A stretch of DNA of 64,000 bases, taken from NCBI RefSeq assembly GCF_900639865.1, contig NZ_CAAAHX010000006.1, positions 186,001-250,000 of the forward strand. The letters are read 5' to 3'. The position numbers and the translations under genes are program-made. A model generated the notes under the pieces. That model had not been told where the DNA came from and did no database searches. It saw only the letters and a list, made by a program, of their open reading frames with translations. Every line of letters starts with the position of its first letter. The stretch's first letter is position 1. Below, one piece after another: positions 46,539 to 55,951 of this stretch. This stretch comes from Legionella gresilensis. Its GTDB lineage: Bacteria > Pseudomonadota > Gammaproteobacteria > Legionellales > Legionellaceae.

Positions 46539-47054
46539 ATGGCTATTAGGAAAATCCTTTATTTACCCGATGCTTGTTTAAGACAAGTGGCAAAACCCGT
46601 AGAAAAGTTTGATGAGCGGCTTCATGAGTTAATCGAAGATATGTTTGAAACCATGTACGCTGCTGATGGTGTAGGTCTTGCTGCGCCCCAAATTGGTGTC
46701 AGTTTACGTTTATCTGTTATCGATATTATTGGTGACAAAAAAGAACAATTGGTTTTAGCAAATCCTGAGATTATTGCGTCAGAGGGCGTTGCTGAGTATC
46801 AAGAAGGCTGCTTATCAGTCCCCGGTGCTTATGATACGGTTAAAAGGGCTCAAAAAGTTACTATTCGTGCTCAAGACCGCTTTGGTGAATTTTATGAAAT
46901 GAGTGGCGAAGGTGTTTTAGGTGAGTGCTTTCAGCATGAAATTGATCATTTAAATGGCAAACTTTTTGTTGATCTTCTTTCTCCTTTAAAGCGTGCTATG
47001 GCAAGAAGAAAATTAGATAAATTTAAACGTCACTTGCAGGCACGTAGTAAATAA
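46539..47054 (+). CDS. def: Peptide deformylase
   Basis: Removes the formyl group from nascent proteins. 171 residues. All three motifs are present: [10 protein letters not shown] (near residue 44), EGCLSVPG with the metal Cys (near 92), and [12 protein letters not shown] with the HExxH metal His pair and Glu (near 135). First gene of def-fmt-rsmB; fmt starts at the stop codon (TAATG). Confidence 0.98.
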   Translation: MAIRKILYLPDACLRQVAKPVEKFDERLHELIEDMFETMYAADGVGLAAPQIGVSLRLSVIDIIGDKKEQLVLANPEIIASEGVAEYQEGCLSVPGAYDTVKRAQKVTIRAQDRFGEFYEMSGEGVLGECFQHEIDHLNGKLFVDLLSPLKRAMARRKLDKFKRHLQARSK

Positions 47055-47998
47055 TGACAAGTTTAAAAATAGCTTTTGCTGGCACACCTGAGTTTGGTCT
47101 ACCTTGCTTGGAAGCCTTATTTAACTCTAAACATGAGCTTTTGGCTATTTATACTCAGCCTGATAGGCCAGCAGGGCGAGGTCGAAAACTGCAACCCTCG
47201 GCAGTAAAAAGTTGGGCTTTAAAACATCAATTACCTGTCTATCAACCAATAAATTTTCGCGACATAGAAGAAGTTGAGAAATTAGCTGCGCTAAACCTTG
47301 ATCTATTAGTTGTTATTGCTTACGGCTTAATTTTGCCAAGACGTATTTTGTCTATACCGCGATTAGGCTGTGTGAATGTGCATGCTTCTTTATTACCACG
47401 CTGGCGTGGTGCCTCTCCTATTCAGCATGCTATTTTACATGGTGATGAGTGTTCCGGAGTAACAATCATGCAAATGGATGTTGGTATGGATACGGGTGAT
47501 ATGCTTAATAAAGTGACTTATCGACTAAAATCGACGGAAACGGCTGGCTCTTTACACGACGAGTTAGCTCAATTAGCTGTAGCGCCTTTACTGGAAACCC
47601 TTAATGCTTTATCGGAGGGTGATAGCCTGCCTATACCACAAGACAACTCTTTAGCGAGCTATGCCGGAAAAATTAATAAACAAGATGCGTTAATTAACTG
47701 GAACCAAACAGCAGCAGTCATTGATAGACAAATAAGAGCTTATAACCCTTGGCCTATTGCTTATGCTGGTACAGGCTCTGATGTTGTACGTATTCATCAA
47801 GCTGAAATTGAATTTATGACTACTACTCAAAGTCCGGGAACAATTATTAATATTGATAAAAAAGGAATTTTAGTCGCTACGGGTGATCAATTAATACGTA
47901 TTCAGCGATTACAGTTTGCTGGCGGTAAAATTTTATCTGTAGCCGATTGGCTCAACTCTGCTCGCCTTCAACTTGAAATTGGTCAGGTTCTTCAATGA
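47054..47998 (+). CDS. fmt: Methionyl-tRNA formyltransferase
   Basis: Formylates Met on the initiator tRNA using 10-formyl-tetrahydrofolate. 314 residues. [17 protein letters not shown] at the N-terminus, the catalytic Asn/His pair within [18 protein letters not shown] near residue 108, and the GMDTGDM loop near 145 are standard. Overlaps def by one base and rsmB by four (ATGA). Confidence 0.98.
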   Translation: MTSLKIAFAGTPEFGLPCLEALFNSKHELLAIYTQPDRPAGRGRKLQPSAVKSWALKHQLPVYQPINFRDIEEVEKLAALNLDLLVVIAYGLILPRRILSIPRLGCVNVHASLLPRWRGASPIQHAILHGDECSGVTIMQMDVGMDTGDMLNKVTYRLKSTETAGSLHDELAQLAVAPLLETLNALSEGDSLPIPQDNSLASYAGKINKQDALINWNQTAAVIDRQIRAYNPWPIAYAGTGSDVVRIHQAEIEFMTTTQSPGTIINIDKKGILVATGDQLIRIQRLQFAGGKILSVADWLNSARLQLEIGQVLQ

Positions 47999-49284
47999 AT
48001 AACTTGCGATTAAACGCTTTACATGTTTTATTAAAATTATTAAAAAATAAAGTGTCTCTGACACAATTATTACAAAATGATATAGAGCAATCTTCATTAA
48101 CTAAAGCTATTTGTTATGGCGTCTGCCGCCATTATTATCGCCTTGAAGCGATAGCAGATCATTTACTTACAAAAAGGCCTAAGCAAATAGATGTGTGGTT
48201 AACTGTACTGATAGGATTATATCAATTAAATTATCTAAATAAGCCTGAATATGCGGTTGTGCAAGAAACAGTAGCCATGCTTGATAAAGAAAGGAAAAGT
48301 TGGGCAAAGGGGTTAGTTAATGCTGTTTTGAGACGTTTCTGTCGAGAAAAAGAAACAATTTTATCTGGCCTAGAAAAGCAAGATAAGTTTATGTATGGTC
48401 ATCCTGAATGGTTTGTTAGACAAGTAAAGCAAGATTGGCCGAATGCTTGGCAAACAATTTTAACTAATAATGATGCACATCCACCCCTGAGTCTAAGGGT
48501 CAATCAGCAGCGAGTTAACCGAGATGCATATTTAGAGCACTTAAAGCAGTCTGGTTTTAATGCCAGAGCACACAAATACTCCTCGGTTGGAATAGAGCTG
48601 GATGTCCCTTGTGATGTACATGAGTTACCCGGTTTTGCAGAAGGCCATGTTGCGGTGCAAGATGAAGCAGCACAATTAGCTGCTCCTTTGTTAATGCTTA
48701 AACCTAATTTAAGCGTTTTAGACGCATGCGCTGCCCCAGGTGGAAAAACATGTCATATTTTAGAAACCGAGCCACATTTAAAAGAATGTATTGCATTAGA
48801 TATTGATGCTAAGCGCTTACAACGGGTACAAGATAATTTAAGCAGGTTAGGGTTGAAAGCGACTCTTCGCCAGGGTGATGTGCTGGACCTTGATGCTTGG
48901 TGGGACGGACAACTCTTTGACCGTGTTCTTCTCGATGCGCCTTGTTCTGCAACAGGTGTAATAAGAAGACACCCTGATATTAAATTATTACGAACCCCAA
49001 CTGAAATTGAAATGGTTGTAAAATTACAAGCAGCTTTGCTACAACGGATTTGGCATGTACTCAAACCTGGCGGAATTTTAGTTTATGCAACATGCTCTAT
49101 TTTAAAGAAAGAAAATACTGATCAAATTGCTCATTTTATAAGAAATCAGGCAGATGCTCATTACATTATGGAAAAACAGCCATGGGGCGTTGTTACAGAT
49201 TATGGTTATCAACTTTTACCTGGAATAAACAATAGTGATGGTTTTTTCTATAGTGTGTTGAAAAAGGGAAATTATGACATTTAA
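47995..49284 (+). CDS. rsmB: 16S rRNA m5C967 methyltransferase
   Basis: Methylates C967 of 16S rRNA using S-adenosylmethionine. 429 residues: NusB-like N-terminal RNA-binding domain (about 1-135; [20 protein letters not shown]), linker, then a Rossmann methyltransferase with the SAM loop [17 protein letters not shown], the motif [19 protein letters not shown] and catalytic Cys in [11 protein letters not shown]. Four-base overlap with fmt and 11-base overlap with the CPBP gene. Confidence 0.96.
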   Translation: MNNLRLNALHVLLKLLKNKVSLTQLLQNDIEQSSLTKAICYGVCRHYYRLEAIADHLLTKRPKQIDVWLTVLIGLYQLNYLNKPEYAVVQETVAMLDKERKSWAKGLVNAVLRRFCREKETILSGLEKQDKFMYGHPEWFVRQVKQDWPNAWQTILTNNDAHPPLSLRVNQQRVNRDAYLEHLKQSGFNARAHKYSSVGIELDVPCDVHELPGFAEGHVAVQDEAAQLAAPLLMLKPNLSVLDACAAPGGKTCHILETEPHLKECIALDIDAKRLQRVQDNLSRLGLKATLRQGDVLDLDAWWDGQLFDRVLLDAPCSATGVIRRHPDIKLLRTPTEIEMVVKLQAALLQRIWHVLKPGGILVYATCSILKKENTDQIAHFIRNQADAHYIMEKQPWGVVTDYGYQLLPGINNSDGFFYSVLKKGNYDI

Positions 49285-50014
49285 TTGGTCAATTACATTC
49301 TTTTTGTTTTTCTTAGCGCTACCTGGTGTTTACATTGCTATTCCGCGGCTCATTCATTTACTTCTACCCCATAACAGCAAAGAATTAAAAAGTCGCTTCA
49401 CACGTATTATTACTGTACAAACGTTAATTATGGTTTTATTAATGAGTGCGGCAGGAAGTATTTTATCGTTAGTAACAGGACTAGGAGATCCAATTTTAAA
49501 TGGACTTTTACAGGGTCAGTCGATTTTAGACTTAATTGACGTTATTCCGGTCTTAATTGCAACTACCTTGGGACTCATCTTTTTCCTTTTTCTTTATTAT
49601 GGTTTAGCTAGCAAACTATTAGATAAGACAACGCTTACTGTCATGCAAACATTACGCGCAACTTTTGGTATTGATGGTTGCCTTTTATATGGCAGTGTAG
49701 TTGAAGAGATTCTAGTCCGTTGGGGTTTAATTAATGTAATTACTTTTTTTGCTTTCCTATATACAGGTGACAAACAGCCATTGTTAATTTGGATTGCTAT
49801 TCTAATTAGTGGCTTAGTTGTGACCCTTGGACATTTACCTGCTTTTATTGCAGCTGGTTGCTTAACGACTCAGCGCTTTATTTATGTTATGTTGTTACTT
49901 CATATGACTCAAGCAATTATTTTTGGTTGGATTTTCTGGCATTACGGATTATTGTCGGTCATTTTTGCACATATGCTTTTCTATTTAGGTTGGTACTTTT
50001 ATGATAGAGCTTAA
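49274..50014 (+). CDS. CPBP-family intramembrane protease
   Basis: 246 residues and about seven transmembrane helices. The CPBP/CAAX protease motifs are all present: EEILVRWG (EExxxR, near residue 144), a second motif VVTLGHLPAF with the conserved His, and IFAHMLFY near the end. The family includes eukaryotic Rce1 and many bacterial membrane proteases of unknown substrate. The ATG overlaps the rsmB end by 11 bases, so it is in the def operon. parB follows after 26 bases. Confidence 0.82.
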   Translation: MTFNWSITFFLFFLALPGVYIAIPRLIHLLLPHNSKELKSRFTRIITVQTLIMVLLMSAAGSILSLVTGLGDPILNGLLQGQSILDLIDVIPVLIATTLGLIFFLFLYYGLASKLLDKTTLTVMQTLRATFGIDGCLLYGSVVEEILVRWGLINVITFFAFLYTGDKQPLLIWIAILISGLVVTLGHLPAFIAAGCLTTQRFIYVMLLLHMTQAIIFGWIFWHYGLLSVIFAHMLFYLGWYFYDRA

Positions 50015-50040
50015 GGTATTAAGCTATTTTAGGACACTAA

Positions 50041-50823
50041 ATGGCGACAGTTTACAAAATCCTACCCATTGAAAATTTGCAAAGGGGACGTTATCAACCT
50101 AGGCTTCATTTTGATGAGCAATCATTACAAGAATTAGCAAATTCTATTCAAACCCAAGGTTTAATTGAACCATTAATTGTTCGTGAGATTGTATCTAACC
50201 GCTATGAAATTATTGCTGGTGAAAGGCGCTGGCGAGCAGCAATGCTTGCCAACCTTACCGAACTACCCTGCCTTGTTGGTGATTATACTGATGCACAAGC
50301 AGCAGCAATTACCCTAGTTGAAAACATTCAACGTAAAGAATTAAATTTAATCGAAGAAGCAAGAGGTTATCGGCGTTTAAGGGACGAATTTAATTTTCAT
50401 CAAGATGAGATAGCAATTTTAGTTGGTAAATCTCGCAGTCATATTGCCAATATTCTCCGTTTATTGACTTTATGTCAAAATGTACAAGAAAAAATTATTT
50501 CTGGTAAGCTAACCTTGGGTCATGCGCGCTTACTTGTAGGTTTTTCTCCTCTAGTACAAAATGAATTAGCAGGGCTAATTGTTAATAAGGATTGGTCAGT
50601 TCGAACTTTAGAAAAACATGTAAAGGGATTGAAAAAATCAATAGGAAAAGATAAAGCGACTTCTAATTTAGATGTTAAATATTTAGAAACTCAATTAGCT
50701 GAGCAAGTAGGTGCGCCAGTACAGATTGTTACACATCATTCTGGAGGAGTACTGCAATTTCAATTTTTTGATAATGATACACTAGCCGGCCTTCTGGAGC
50801 GAATGGGCTTGCGTTATGACTAA
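50041..50823 (+). CDS. ParB/Spo0J family partition protein
   Basis: CTP-dependent DNA-sliding clamp that loads at parS sites and helps separate chromosomes. 260 residues. The protein begins at the ParB core: VYKILPIENLQRGRYQPRL, then RYEIIAGERRWRAAMLANL (GERRWRA is the CTP-binding box II) and TLVENIQRKELNLIEEARGY, followed by a helix-turn-helix (EIAILVGKSRSHIANILRLL). It lacks the N-terminal ParA-activating extension usual in chromosomal ParB, and no parA is adjacent. Starts behind TAGGACACTAA. Confidence 0.9.
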   Translation: MATVYKILPIENLQRGRYQPRLHFDEQSLQELANSIQTQGLIEPLIVREIVSNRYEIIAGERRWRAAMLANLTELPCLVGDYTDAQAAAITLVENIQRKELNLIEEARGYRRLRDEFNFHQDEIAILVGKSRSHIANILRLLTLCQNVQEKIISGKLTLGHARLLVGFSPLVQNELAGLIVNKDWSVRTLEKHVKGLKKSIGKDKATSNLDVKYLETQLAEQVGAPVQIVTHHSGGVLQFQFFDNDTLAGLLERMGLRYD

Positions 50824-50853
50824 ACGTAATTCTTAAATAAGGATATCTAATTA

Positions 50854-52650
50854 ATGAAAAGGATTTTCACTCACATGGCTTTAATGTTAAGCCCAGCAAT
50901 TTTATATGCTAGTATTCAAAGTGGTGCTGATAAATTAATTAATCAGATTGATCCTAACATTAATATGGGTATCGAAGTAGTTGACTTAACTAGTGGCGTT
51001 ACTTTATATCAAAGAAATTCAGCTCATTCTTTTATTCCTGCCAGTAATATGAAGCTTTTTTCAGATGCTGCTGCTTTAATGGTACTTGGCCCGGATTACC
51101 GTTTTAAAAACAAACTCAGTATTAATTCCGCGCAGGTTCAGCAAGGAATATTAAAAGGAAATCTCTATTTGCATTTATCCGGGGATCCTTCTTTTAGCCG
51201 AGAACGCTTAAGAGAGCTAATTAGCGAATTAAAAAATTGGCATATAAATCGAATTCAAGGCAATGTCATTATTGATAGTAGTCATGCAGCCATTGATCCC
51301 TATGCGCCTGGTTGGATGACTGAGGACTTAGCTTACAGCTATGGCGCTCCACTGGCGCCTGTTATGATAGATGCAAATAGGATGACTGTCACAGTTAATC
51401 CTGCTGATAAACCATCTTTACCTGCAATAGTTGAAGTAGATGACGATAGTGGCAGTATTAAAGTAAATAACCAAGTTACTACAAAAGATAAGGCTGGGCA
51501 TTGTGGTGTGAGCTTTATTATGGACAAAGAGAATCATCTTAATGTTTATGGCTGCATTGGTATCGGACAATGGGCAATTCAACAGAAAATGGCTATTCGT
51601 AATCCGCTCATGTATGCTCAAGGCTTATTAAGACAGCAATTATTACGAGCTAATATTACCCTTGAAGGCGATGTGTTATTAGGGAGAGCACCGGTAGGTA
51701 ATTTGTTAATTGCTACCGATATTTCAAAACCAATTTCACAGTTATTAGCAGACACTTTAAAGCCTTCAGATAACCTATACGCTGATAGTCTATTTTTACA
51801 TGCAGCCGATAAATTAAATGGCGCACCTGTTAATTGGAGTCAAGCCCAAACAATTATCAAGCAATTTTTACAGCAACAAACCGGAATTGCTCTAAAACAG
51901 GCTGTTTTAACAGATGGTTCTGGTTTATCACGTTATGATTTGCTTACGCCTAATCAAACAGTTAACTTACTTCGTTTTCTTTTTGCTCGCTTCCCCTTAG
52001 CTTATGAATATATAGCCGCCCTACCTGTTTCTGGCCGAGATGGCACTTTGCAAAAACGCTTTAAAAAGCCGAATCAACAGGATTTAGTCCGTGCTAAAAC
52101 CGGAACCATGCGTGGAATAATTAGTTTGTCAGGATACTTATATACAGCAAATGCCCATACGCTTGCTTTTGCTATTTATGTTAACACCCGCCGAGGTACA
52201 AGTCCGGCTATTTCTGGCAAGTATCGCTATTTAGTAGATGCTTTATGCACTTACTTTTTACAACAAAAACCAATCAATAATACCTGGTCTAATGTACTTA
52301 TGCCACATACTAGGTTTAAATTTCAGCAAAACCCAACTCAAGCAGAGCAGCAACGAGGAAAACAAGCAAAATGGCGGCGGCTGGAGACGGTCATAAAACA
52401 AGCTCTTAGAGGGCAGCCTGTGACAGTGATTTATCGGAATAATGAATTGATCTTGCAAGACAAGCAAGTTGATATTGGTCATGTCCTAGCTGTTTTACAA
52501 GCAGCCCGTAAAAGATATCCTTTCTCAGTGGCGTTAGCTTCTAAATCAATGCCGGCTATGCACAGCAAAAACTTCTTTTTATGGGTTGAATCAACATTAT
52601 TGCCACCTAAGACACAACGGATATGGACAATTCGTGAAGCAGCAAGTTGA
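50854..52650 (+). CDS. dacB: D-alanyl-D-alanine carboxypeptidase/endopeptidase (PBP4), extended
   Basis: Trims and cuts peptidoglycan cross-links in the periplasm. 598 residues: signal peptide about 1-19, then the S13 peptidase fold with the three active-site motifs: SNMK at 64-67 (PASNMKLFS), SDN at 305-307 and KTG at 415-417 (RAKTGTMRG). About 475-598 is an extra C-terminal region rich in Lys, Gln and Arg, which the E. coli protein (477 residues) does not have. AAGGA lies 10 bases before the ATG. Last gene of the def-to-dacB run. Confidence 0.94.
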   Translation: MKRIFTHMALMLSPAILYASIQSGADKLINQIDPNINMGIEVVDLTSGVTLYQRNSAHSFIPASNMKLFSDAAALMVLGPDYRFKNKLSINSAQVQQGILKGNLYLHLSGDPSFSRERLRELISELKNWHINRIQGNVIIDSSHAAIDPYAPGWMTEDLAYSYGAPLAPVMIDANRMTVTVNPADKPSLPAIVEVDDDSGSIKVNNQVTTKDKAGHCGVSFIMDKENHLNVYGCIGIGQWAIQQKMAIRNPLMYAQGLLRQQLLRANITLEGDVLLGRAPVGNLLIATDISKPISQLLADTLKPSDNLYADSLFLHAADKLNGAPVNWSQAQTIIKQFLQQQTGIALKQAVLTDGSGLSRYDLLTPNQTVNLLRFLFARFPLAYEYIAALPVSGRDGTLQKRFKKPNQQDLVRAKTGTMRGIISLSGYLYTANAHTLAFAIYVNTRRGTSPAISGKYRYLVDALCTYFLQQKPINNTWSNVLMPHTRFKFQQNPTQAEQQRGKQAKWRRLETVIKQALRGQPVTVIYRNNELILQDKQVDIGHVLAVLQAARKRYPFSVALASKSMPAMHSKNFFLWVESTLLPPKTQRIWTIREAAS

Positions 52651-52735
52651 ACGGATAGTATTGCCTGTTTGAATAAGCTAATGAGTTACGAAATACATTA
52701 ATTGAGGATTCCAACCAGGCATCTAATTACATATC

Positions 52736-53159
52736 TTAATAAGTAGTTTTTACATTAAACATCTGAACGAAGTCTTCTAGTTACTAAGATATACTGGTGG
52801 TGTTACTGTAAGCACCCTTAAAGAATCATCATTGGTATAAGCGCAGCCCCACCTATCTCCATTCTCTTTAGGGCCACCTATTAAATGTATGCTTGAAAGT
52901 GCTTTGTTCGTTTTGCTTATTGCATATGGCTATCACGGGCTTGGATAAGAACCATGAGAGTCCATTTATTAGCAGTTCCGAAGCTATGGCTTGCGCGATA
53001 AGTAACCCAGGCATCATCATTAGAATGAAATGTCTCATTAACGCCAACAGCTGCAAGGGTTTTCGGATCCGGGCAAGTAGCAGGTTGGTTTGACGGAAGG
53101 GCAAATACTAACTGAGAAATTAAAAGAAGTAGGACAATCGCTAGTTTCTGAAAATTCAT
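52736..53159 (-). pseudogene. Third tandem copy of the small secreted family, decayed
   Basis: The signal peptide and first 80 codons are intact (MNFQKLAIVLLLLISQLVFA, then TCPDPKTLAAVGVNE). At about 52917-52930 one frameshift moves the reading into another frame, where a homologous stretch (AISKTNKALSSIHLIGGPKE, WGCAYTN, TVTPP) continues; then the family's Trp of GNWKA is a TAG stop and a second frameshift separates the last residues (FNVKTTY). Compared with its two neighbours it has at least two frameshifts and one nonsense codon. It keeps a good AAGGGG ribosome binding site. Confidence 0.85.
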
Positions 53160-53246
53160 TACAACACCCCTTCTAAGATTTTTTAATTATGCTTCTTAAA
53201 ACCAGTCTAACACTTAAGACACTAAGTATTGATCAACTATCCGAGA

Positions 53247-53290
53247 AAATAGATACCTGCTTAAGTTACTAACTTAGCAGATATCTATTT
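53247..53290 (-). terminator. Terminator of secreted-family copy 2
   Basis: AAATAGATA-C-CTGCT-T-AAGTT / AACTT-AGCAG-A-TATCTATTT forms a long stem with an ACT loop, 7 bases after the stop of the copy at 53297. On the minus strand it is followed by TCTCGG, with T residues ending the stem. Confidence 0.7.
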
Positions 53291-53296
53291 ATAATT

Positions 53297-53728
53297 TTAA
53301 TGAGTAATTTTTACATTAAACTTATGAGCTAACGCTTTCCAGTTACCAAATAAAGGAGGCGTTACAGCGATAGCCATGAAAGAGTTATCACTATTGGCAT
53401 ATAAGCAACCCCACATACCGTCTTCTTCTACAGGGCCTTCTAGTAAAGCTAAGCTTGGTATTGATTTATTCGCTTTTTTGATTGCCTCAGAGGCACTTTT
53501 AGCTTCTATAGGTGCAACTGCTAAAGTCCATTTATTTGTGGTTTCAAAGCTATTGCTTGGACGATAAGCTAGCCATATATTACCATCGTCGACAGACTCA
53601 GCATCACTTACACCTACCGAAGCGAGAGCTTGCAAAGAAGGGCATGTGTTAGGTTTATCAGAGGTTAAGGCAAATACAGATTGAGATACTAGCAGTGGAA
53701 GAGCGAAAACTAATTTTGAAAATTTCAT
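53297..53728 (-). CDS. Small secreted protein, tandem copy 2 (DUF4949-like)
   Basis: 143 residues with a signal peptide (MKFSKLVFALPLLVSQSVFA). The mature protein has two Cys, in CPSLQALASVGVSD and MWGCLYANSDN, likely disulfide bonded, and ends TPPLFGNWKALAHKFNVKIT. It is about three quarters identical to the copy at 53886. I recall a Legionella family, DUF4949, that includes the hemin-binding protein Hbp and has this size and shape; the match is from memory and should be checked. AAGGAATATCT precedes the ATG. Each copy has its own hairpin terminator. Confidence 0.75.
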   Translation of the reverse strand: MKFSKLVFALPLLVSQSVFALTSDKPNTCPSLQALASVGVSDAESVDDGNIWLAYRPSNSFETTNKWTLAVAPIEAKSASEAIKKANKSIPSLALLEGPVEEDGMWGCLYANSDNSFMAIAVTPPLFGNWKALAHKFNVKITH

Positions 53729-53826
53729 TACAGATATTCCTTATATTAACTTCCATAGGACTATGCTTACTAAAATTATTTTTAGTAGTTAAAGACTAGG
53801 GTATAGGGTTAAACACTTGAGAAATT

Positions 53827-53876
53827 AAATACCTACTTCAATTGCTAGCTTAAGCAATTATTTAAAGCAGGTATTT
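53827..53876 (-). terminator. Terminator of secreted-family copy 1
   Basis: AAATACCT (53827-53834) pairs with AGGTATTT (53869-53876) and AATTGC (53840-53845) with GCAATT (53854-53859), just past the stop of the copy at 53886. The minus-strand tail is AATTTCTC. Confidence 0.65.
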
Positions 53877-53885
53877 ATTGATAAT

Positions 53886-54317
53886 TTAATGAGTAATTTT
53901 TACATTAAATTTATGAGCTAACGCTTTCCAGTTACCAAATAAAGGAGGCGTTACGGCAATAGCCATTAAAGAATAATCATTATTTGTGTATATGCAGCCC
54001 CACATACCATCCTCTTCACTTGGGCCTTCAAATAAAGCTAGGTTTGGTAGTGATTTATTTGCCTTACTAACAGCTTCAGAAGCATTTTTAGCTTCAATTG
54101 GTAGAACAACCAAAGTCCATTTATCCGCTGTTTCAAAGCTATTGCTTGGACGGTAAGTTACCCATAAGTTGCCGTCTTCTACAAACTCAGCATTGCTGAC
54201 GCCTACAGCAGAAAGGGCTTTAATACTAGGACAGGCATCTGGCTTGTCAGCGGTTAAGGCAAATACAGATTGAGAGACTAACAGGGGAAGAGCTAAAACT
54301 AATTTTGAAAACTTCAT
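53886..54317 (-). CDS. Small secreted protein, tandem copy 1 (DUF4949-like)
   Basis: 143 residues. Signal peptide MKFSKLVLALPLLVSQSVFA; mature text ADKPDACPSIKALSAVGVSN, FETADKWTLVVLPIEAK, GMWGCIYTNND, ending NVKITH. Same length and end as the copy at 53297, and same Cys positions. The ATG follows AAGGAGTTTTTGT, the best ribosome binding site of the three. Head of the tandem array, which runs toward dacB. Role unknown; secreted or periplasmic by its signal peptide. Confidence 0.75.
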   Translation of the reverse strand: MKFSKLVLALPLLVSQSVFALTADKPDACPSIKALSAVGVSNAEFVEDGNLWVTYRPSNSFETADKWTLVVLPIEAKNASEAVSKANKSLPNLALFEGPSEEDGMWGCIYTNNDYSLMAIAVTPPLFGNWKALAHKFNVKITH

Positions 54318-54558
54318 TACAAAAACTCCTTATATTTACTTCCATACATGAAGCTGTGAGCATTTAATTTACAGCCTAGGCATGTTATGTAAACTAGACC
54401 GGCTCTGTCAATAGTTTGATTAGTTTTAAAAAAATTAAGCTCACCTGAAAAAGCTATTCTATCATTGATTTAATGACAAATTTTTTATTTTAATTTTAAA
54501 AATTAACTTTATCTAAGCTTTCTACTATATTGAATAAAGAGATTATGTAGGAATTTTA

Positions 54559-55350
54559 ATGAAAGAACAGCGATTTCGGTATAAAGATATTGAGCTTAAT
54601 GTGATGGAAGGGCCAAAGCAGGGTTTACCTATTTTACTACTTCATGGTGCCACCAAAAATTGGCAAGTTTTTAAGCCCATCATTGAGGAGCTCGTACATT
54701 ACTTACATGTTTTAGCGATTGATTTTCGTGGCCATGGTAAGTCTAAACATGTACCTGGCGCTTATAAATTACAAGATTATTTATTAGATACACATTGTTT
54801 TATAAAAGAATATATTAAAGAGCCTACGATTATCCTAGGACACTCGTTAGGCGGAATGATTGGCTTAATGACTGCTGCCCATTATCCTAAACTTGTACGG
54901 GCATTAATTATGCTTGATGCGCCACTAACAACAGCTGCCTTAAAAAGGCTTATAACAGAGCAGGGTGAATTTGCTAATCATTTAATTCAATGGCTTAAAG
55001 TTAGCCGTCTTTTAAATATCCCTGCATTTAATAATATACATATCCCTGAGAGCCTAGCCCAATGTGACCCCGATATGTTACATGCTATGATTAATGATTT
55101 TGAAGCGACGTTTCATCAATATAGTATTGATGAATTATTTCCTAAAATAAAATGTCCTCTTTTAATTATTCGAGGTAATCCAAAGATTGGCAGTTTAGTT
55201 GAGGATCATGAAGTGAGGCAAGTTAAAGCATTTCTATCGGACTTTACTGATATCAAATTACCTTATGCAGGGCATTCACCCATAAATCATGATAAGCGAG
55301 CAGTATTAAAAGCAATAAGTGTTTTTCTTAGACAGTATTTTAAAATTTAA
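54559..55350 (+). CDS. Alpha/beta hydrolase
   Basis: 263 residues, no signal peptide. LLLHGATKNWQVFKP is the oxyanion segment, DFRGHGKSKH follows, and the nucleophile elbow GHSLGG puts the catalytic Ser at residue 96. The catalytic His is in AGHSPINHD near the end, and the Asp is probably within GNPKIGSLVEDHE. This group includes esterases, haloperoxidase-like and C-C hydrolases; substrate unknown. The ATG follows TAGGAATTTTA. Single gene ending at a strong bidirectional terminator. Confidence 0.85.
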   Translation: MKEQRFRYKDIELNVMEGPKQGLPILLLHGATKNWQVFKPIIEELVHYLHVLAIDFRGHGKSKHVPGAYKLQDYLLDTHCFIKEYIKEPTIILGHSLGGMIGLMTAAHYPKLVRALIMLDAPLTTAALKRLITEQGEFANHLIQWLKVSRLLNIPAFNNIHIPESLAQCDPDMLHAMINDFEATFHQYSIDELFPKIKCPLLIIRGNPKIGSLVEDHEVRQVKAFLSDFTDIKLPYAGHSPINHDKRAVLKAISVFLRQYFKI

Positions 55351-55472
55351 TCGAGCTAAAGTATTAATAGGCTTTCATATTTTATTAAATAAGCCAGCTT
55401 TACATATTAATAAGTTGAATAACATTTTGAAATTTACACCTATTGTAAACACAGCGATTGAAGTATAAAATG

Positions 55473-55504
55473 AAAACCCTTCCACCGCTATGGAAGGGCT
55501 TTTT
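55473..55504. terminator. Bidirectional terminator
   Basis: CCCTTCCA (55477-55484) pairs with TGGAAGGG (55491-55498) around CCGCTA. AAAA lies on the left and CTTTTT on the right, so each strand has a T-run. It serves the hydrolase gene (plus) and the KGG gene (minus). Confidence 0.9.
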
Positions 55505-55522
55505 AAAGCTAATTGAATTTGT

Positions 55523-55705
55523 CTATTCTGAATTAATATCTTTTCTACTGCGGCCCTCACTTTTCTTGCTAGCTTGACTTGAGCTACTGAGGCCGCGTGT
55601 TTTCGATGTTTGCCGCTGCTCTCCGCCTTTTTTTCCTGCTGCACTTAGAGATTCATGTCCACGGCTTGCTGCTGCTTTTTTACCACCTTGTGTTGTTCCA
55701 GTCAT
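55523..55705 (-). CDS. KGG-motif stress-type protein
   Basis: 60 residues, very hydrophilic (Gly, Ser, Lys, Gln). The repeats GGKKAAASRGHESL and AAGKKGGEQRQTSK are the KGG motif of the YciG/Con-10 group of general stress proteins; the rest (GLSSSSQASKKSEGRSRKD) is disordered. A perfect ribosome binding site TAAGGAGAACAGT before the ATG shows it is a real gene in spite of its size. A different frame through the same DNA (55375-55644) is a shadow. It is expressed towards the bidirectional terminator. Confidence 0.8.
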   Translation of the reverse strand: MTGTTQGGKKAAASRGHESLSAAGKKGGEQRQTSKTRGLSSSSQASKKSEGRSRKDINSE

Positions 55706-55744
55706 ACTGTTCTCCTTAAATTAAATTAATTAATAGACACCTAT

Positions 55745-55763
55745 TGTCAAATTTTAATTGACA
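55745..55763 (-). promoter_or_regulatory. Inverted repeat upstream of the KGG gene
   Basis: TGTCAA-ATTTTAA-TTGACA: an exact 6+6 inverted repeat about 40 bases ahead of the KGG start. The same TGTCAA reads TTGACA on the minus strand, so it can be a -35 element or an operator. Both roles are speculative. Confidence 0.35.
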
Positions 55764-55951
55764 TTTCGAGACAACAATAAGTGTTAATAATTAACTTAAC
55801 ATAAATGACATCTAAGTCAACACGGTAATTAAGTTTTTTTACATTATATGGCAAAGAAAAATAGACAAAACAGTCATACATTTAGTGCTAAAAATTTTGA
55901 CAATTTTGCCTATTAGTTAATATAAGATGCTAAGCCTGAGACTTATTAAAG

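Noticed and set aside
52868-53104. 78-codon minus-strand frame inside the third secreted-family copy
   Set aside because: It is a different frame from the homologous one; the DNA is better explained as a decayed copy of the tandem family.
55375-55644. 89-codon minus-strand frame over the KGG gene
   Set aside because: Another frame of the same DNA; the KGG frame has a perfect ribosome binding site and a known motif.
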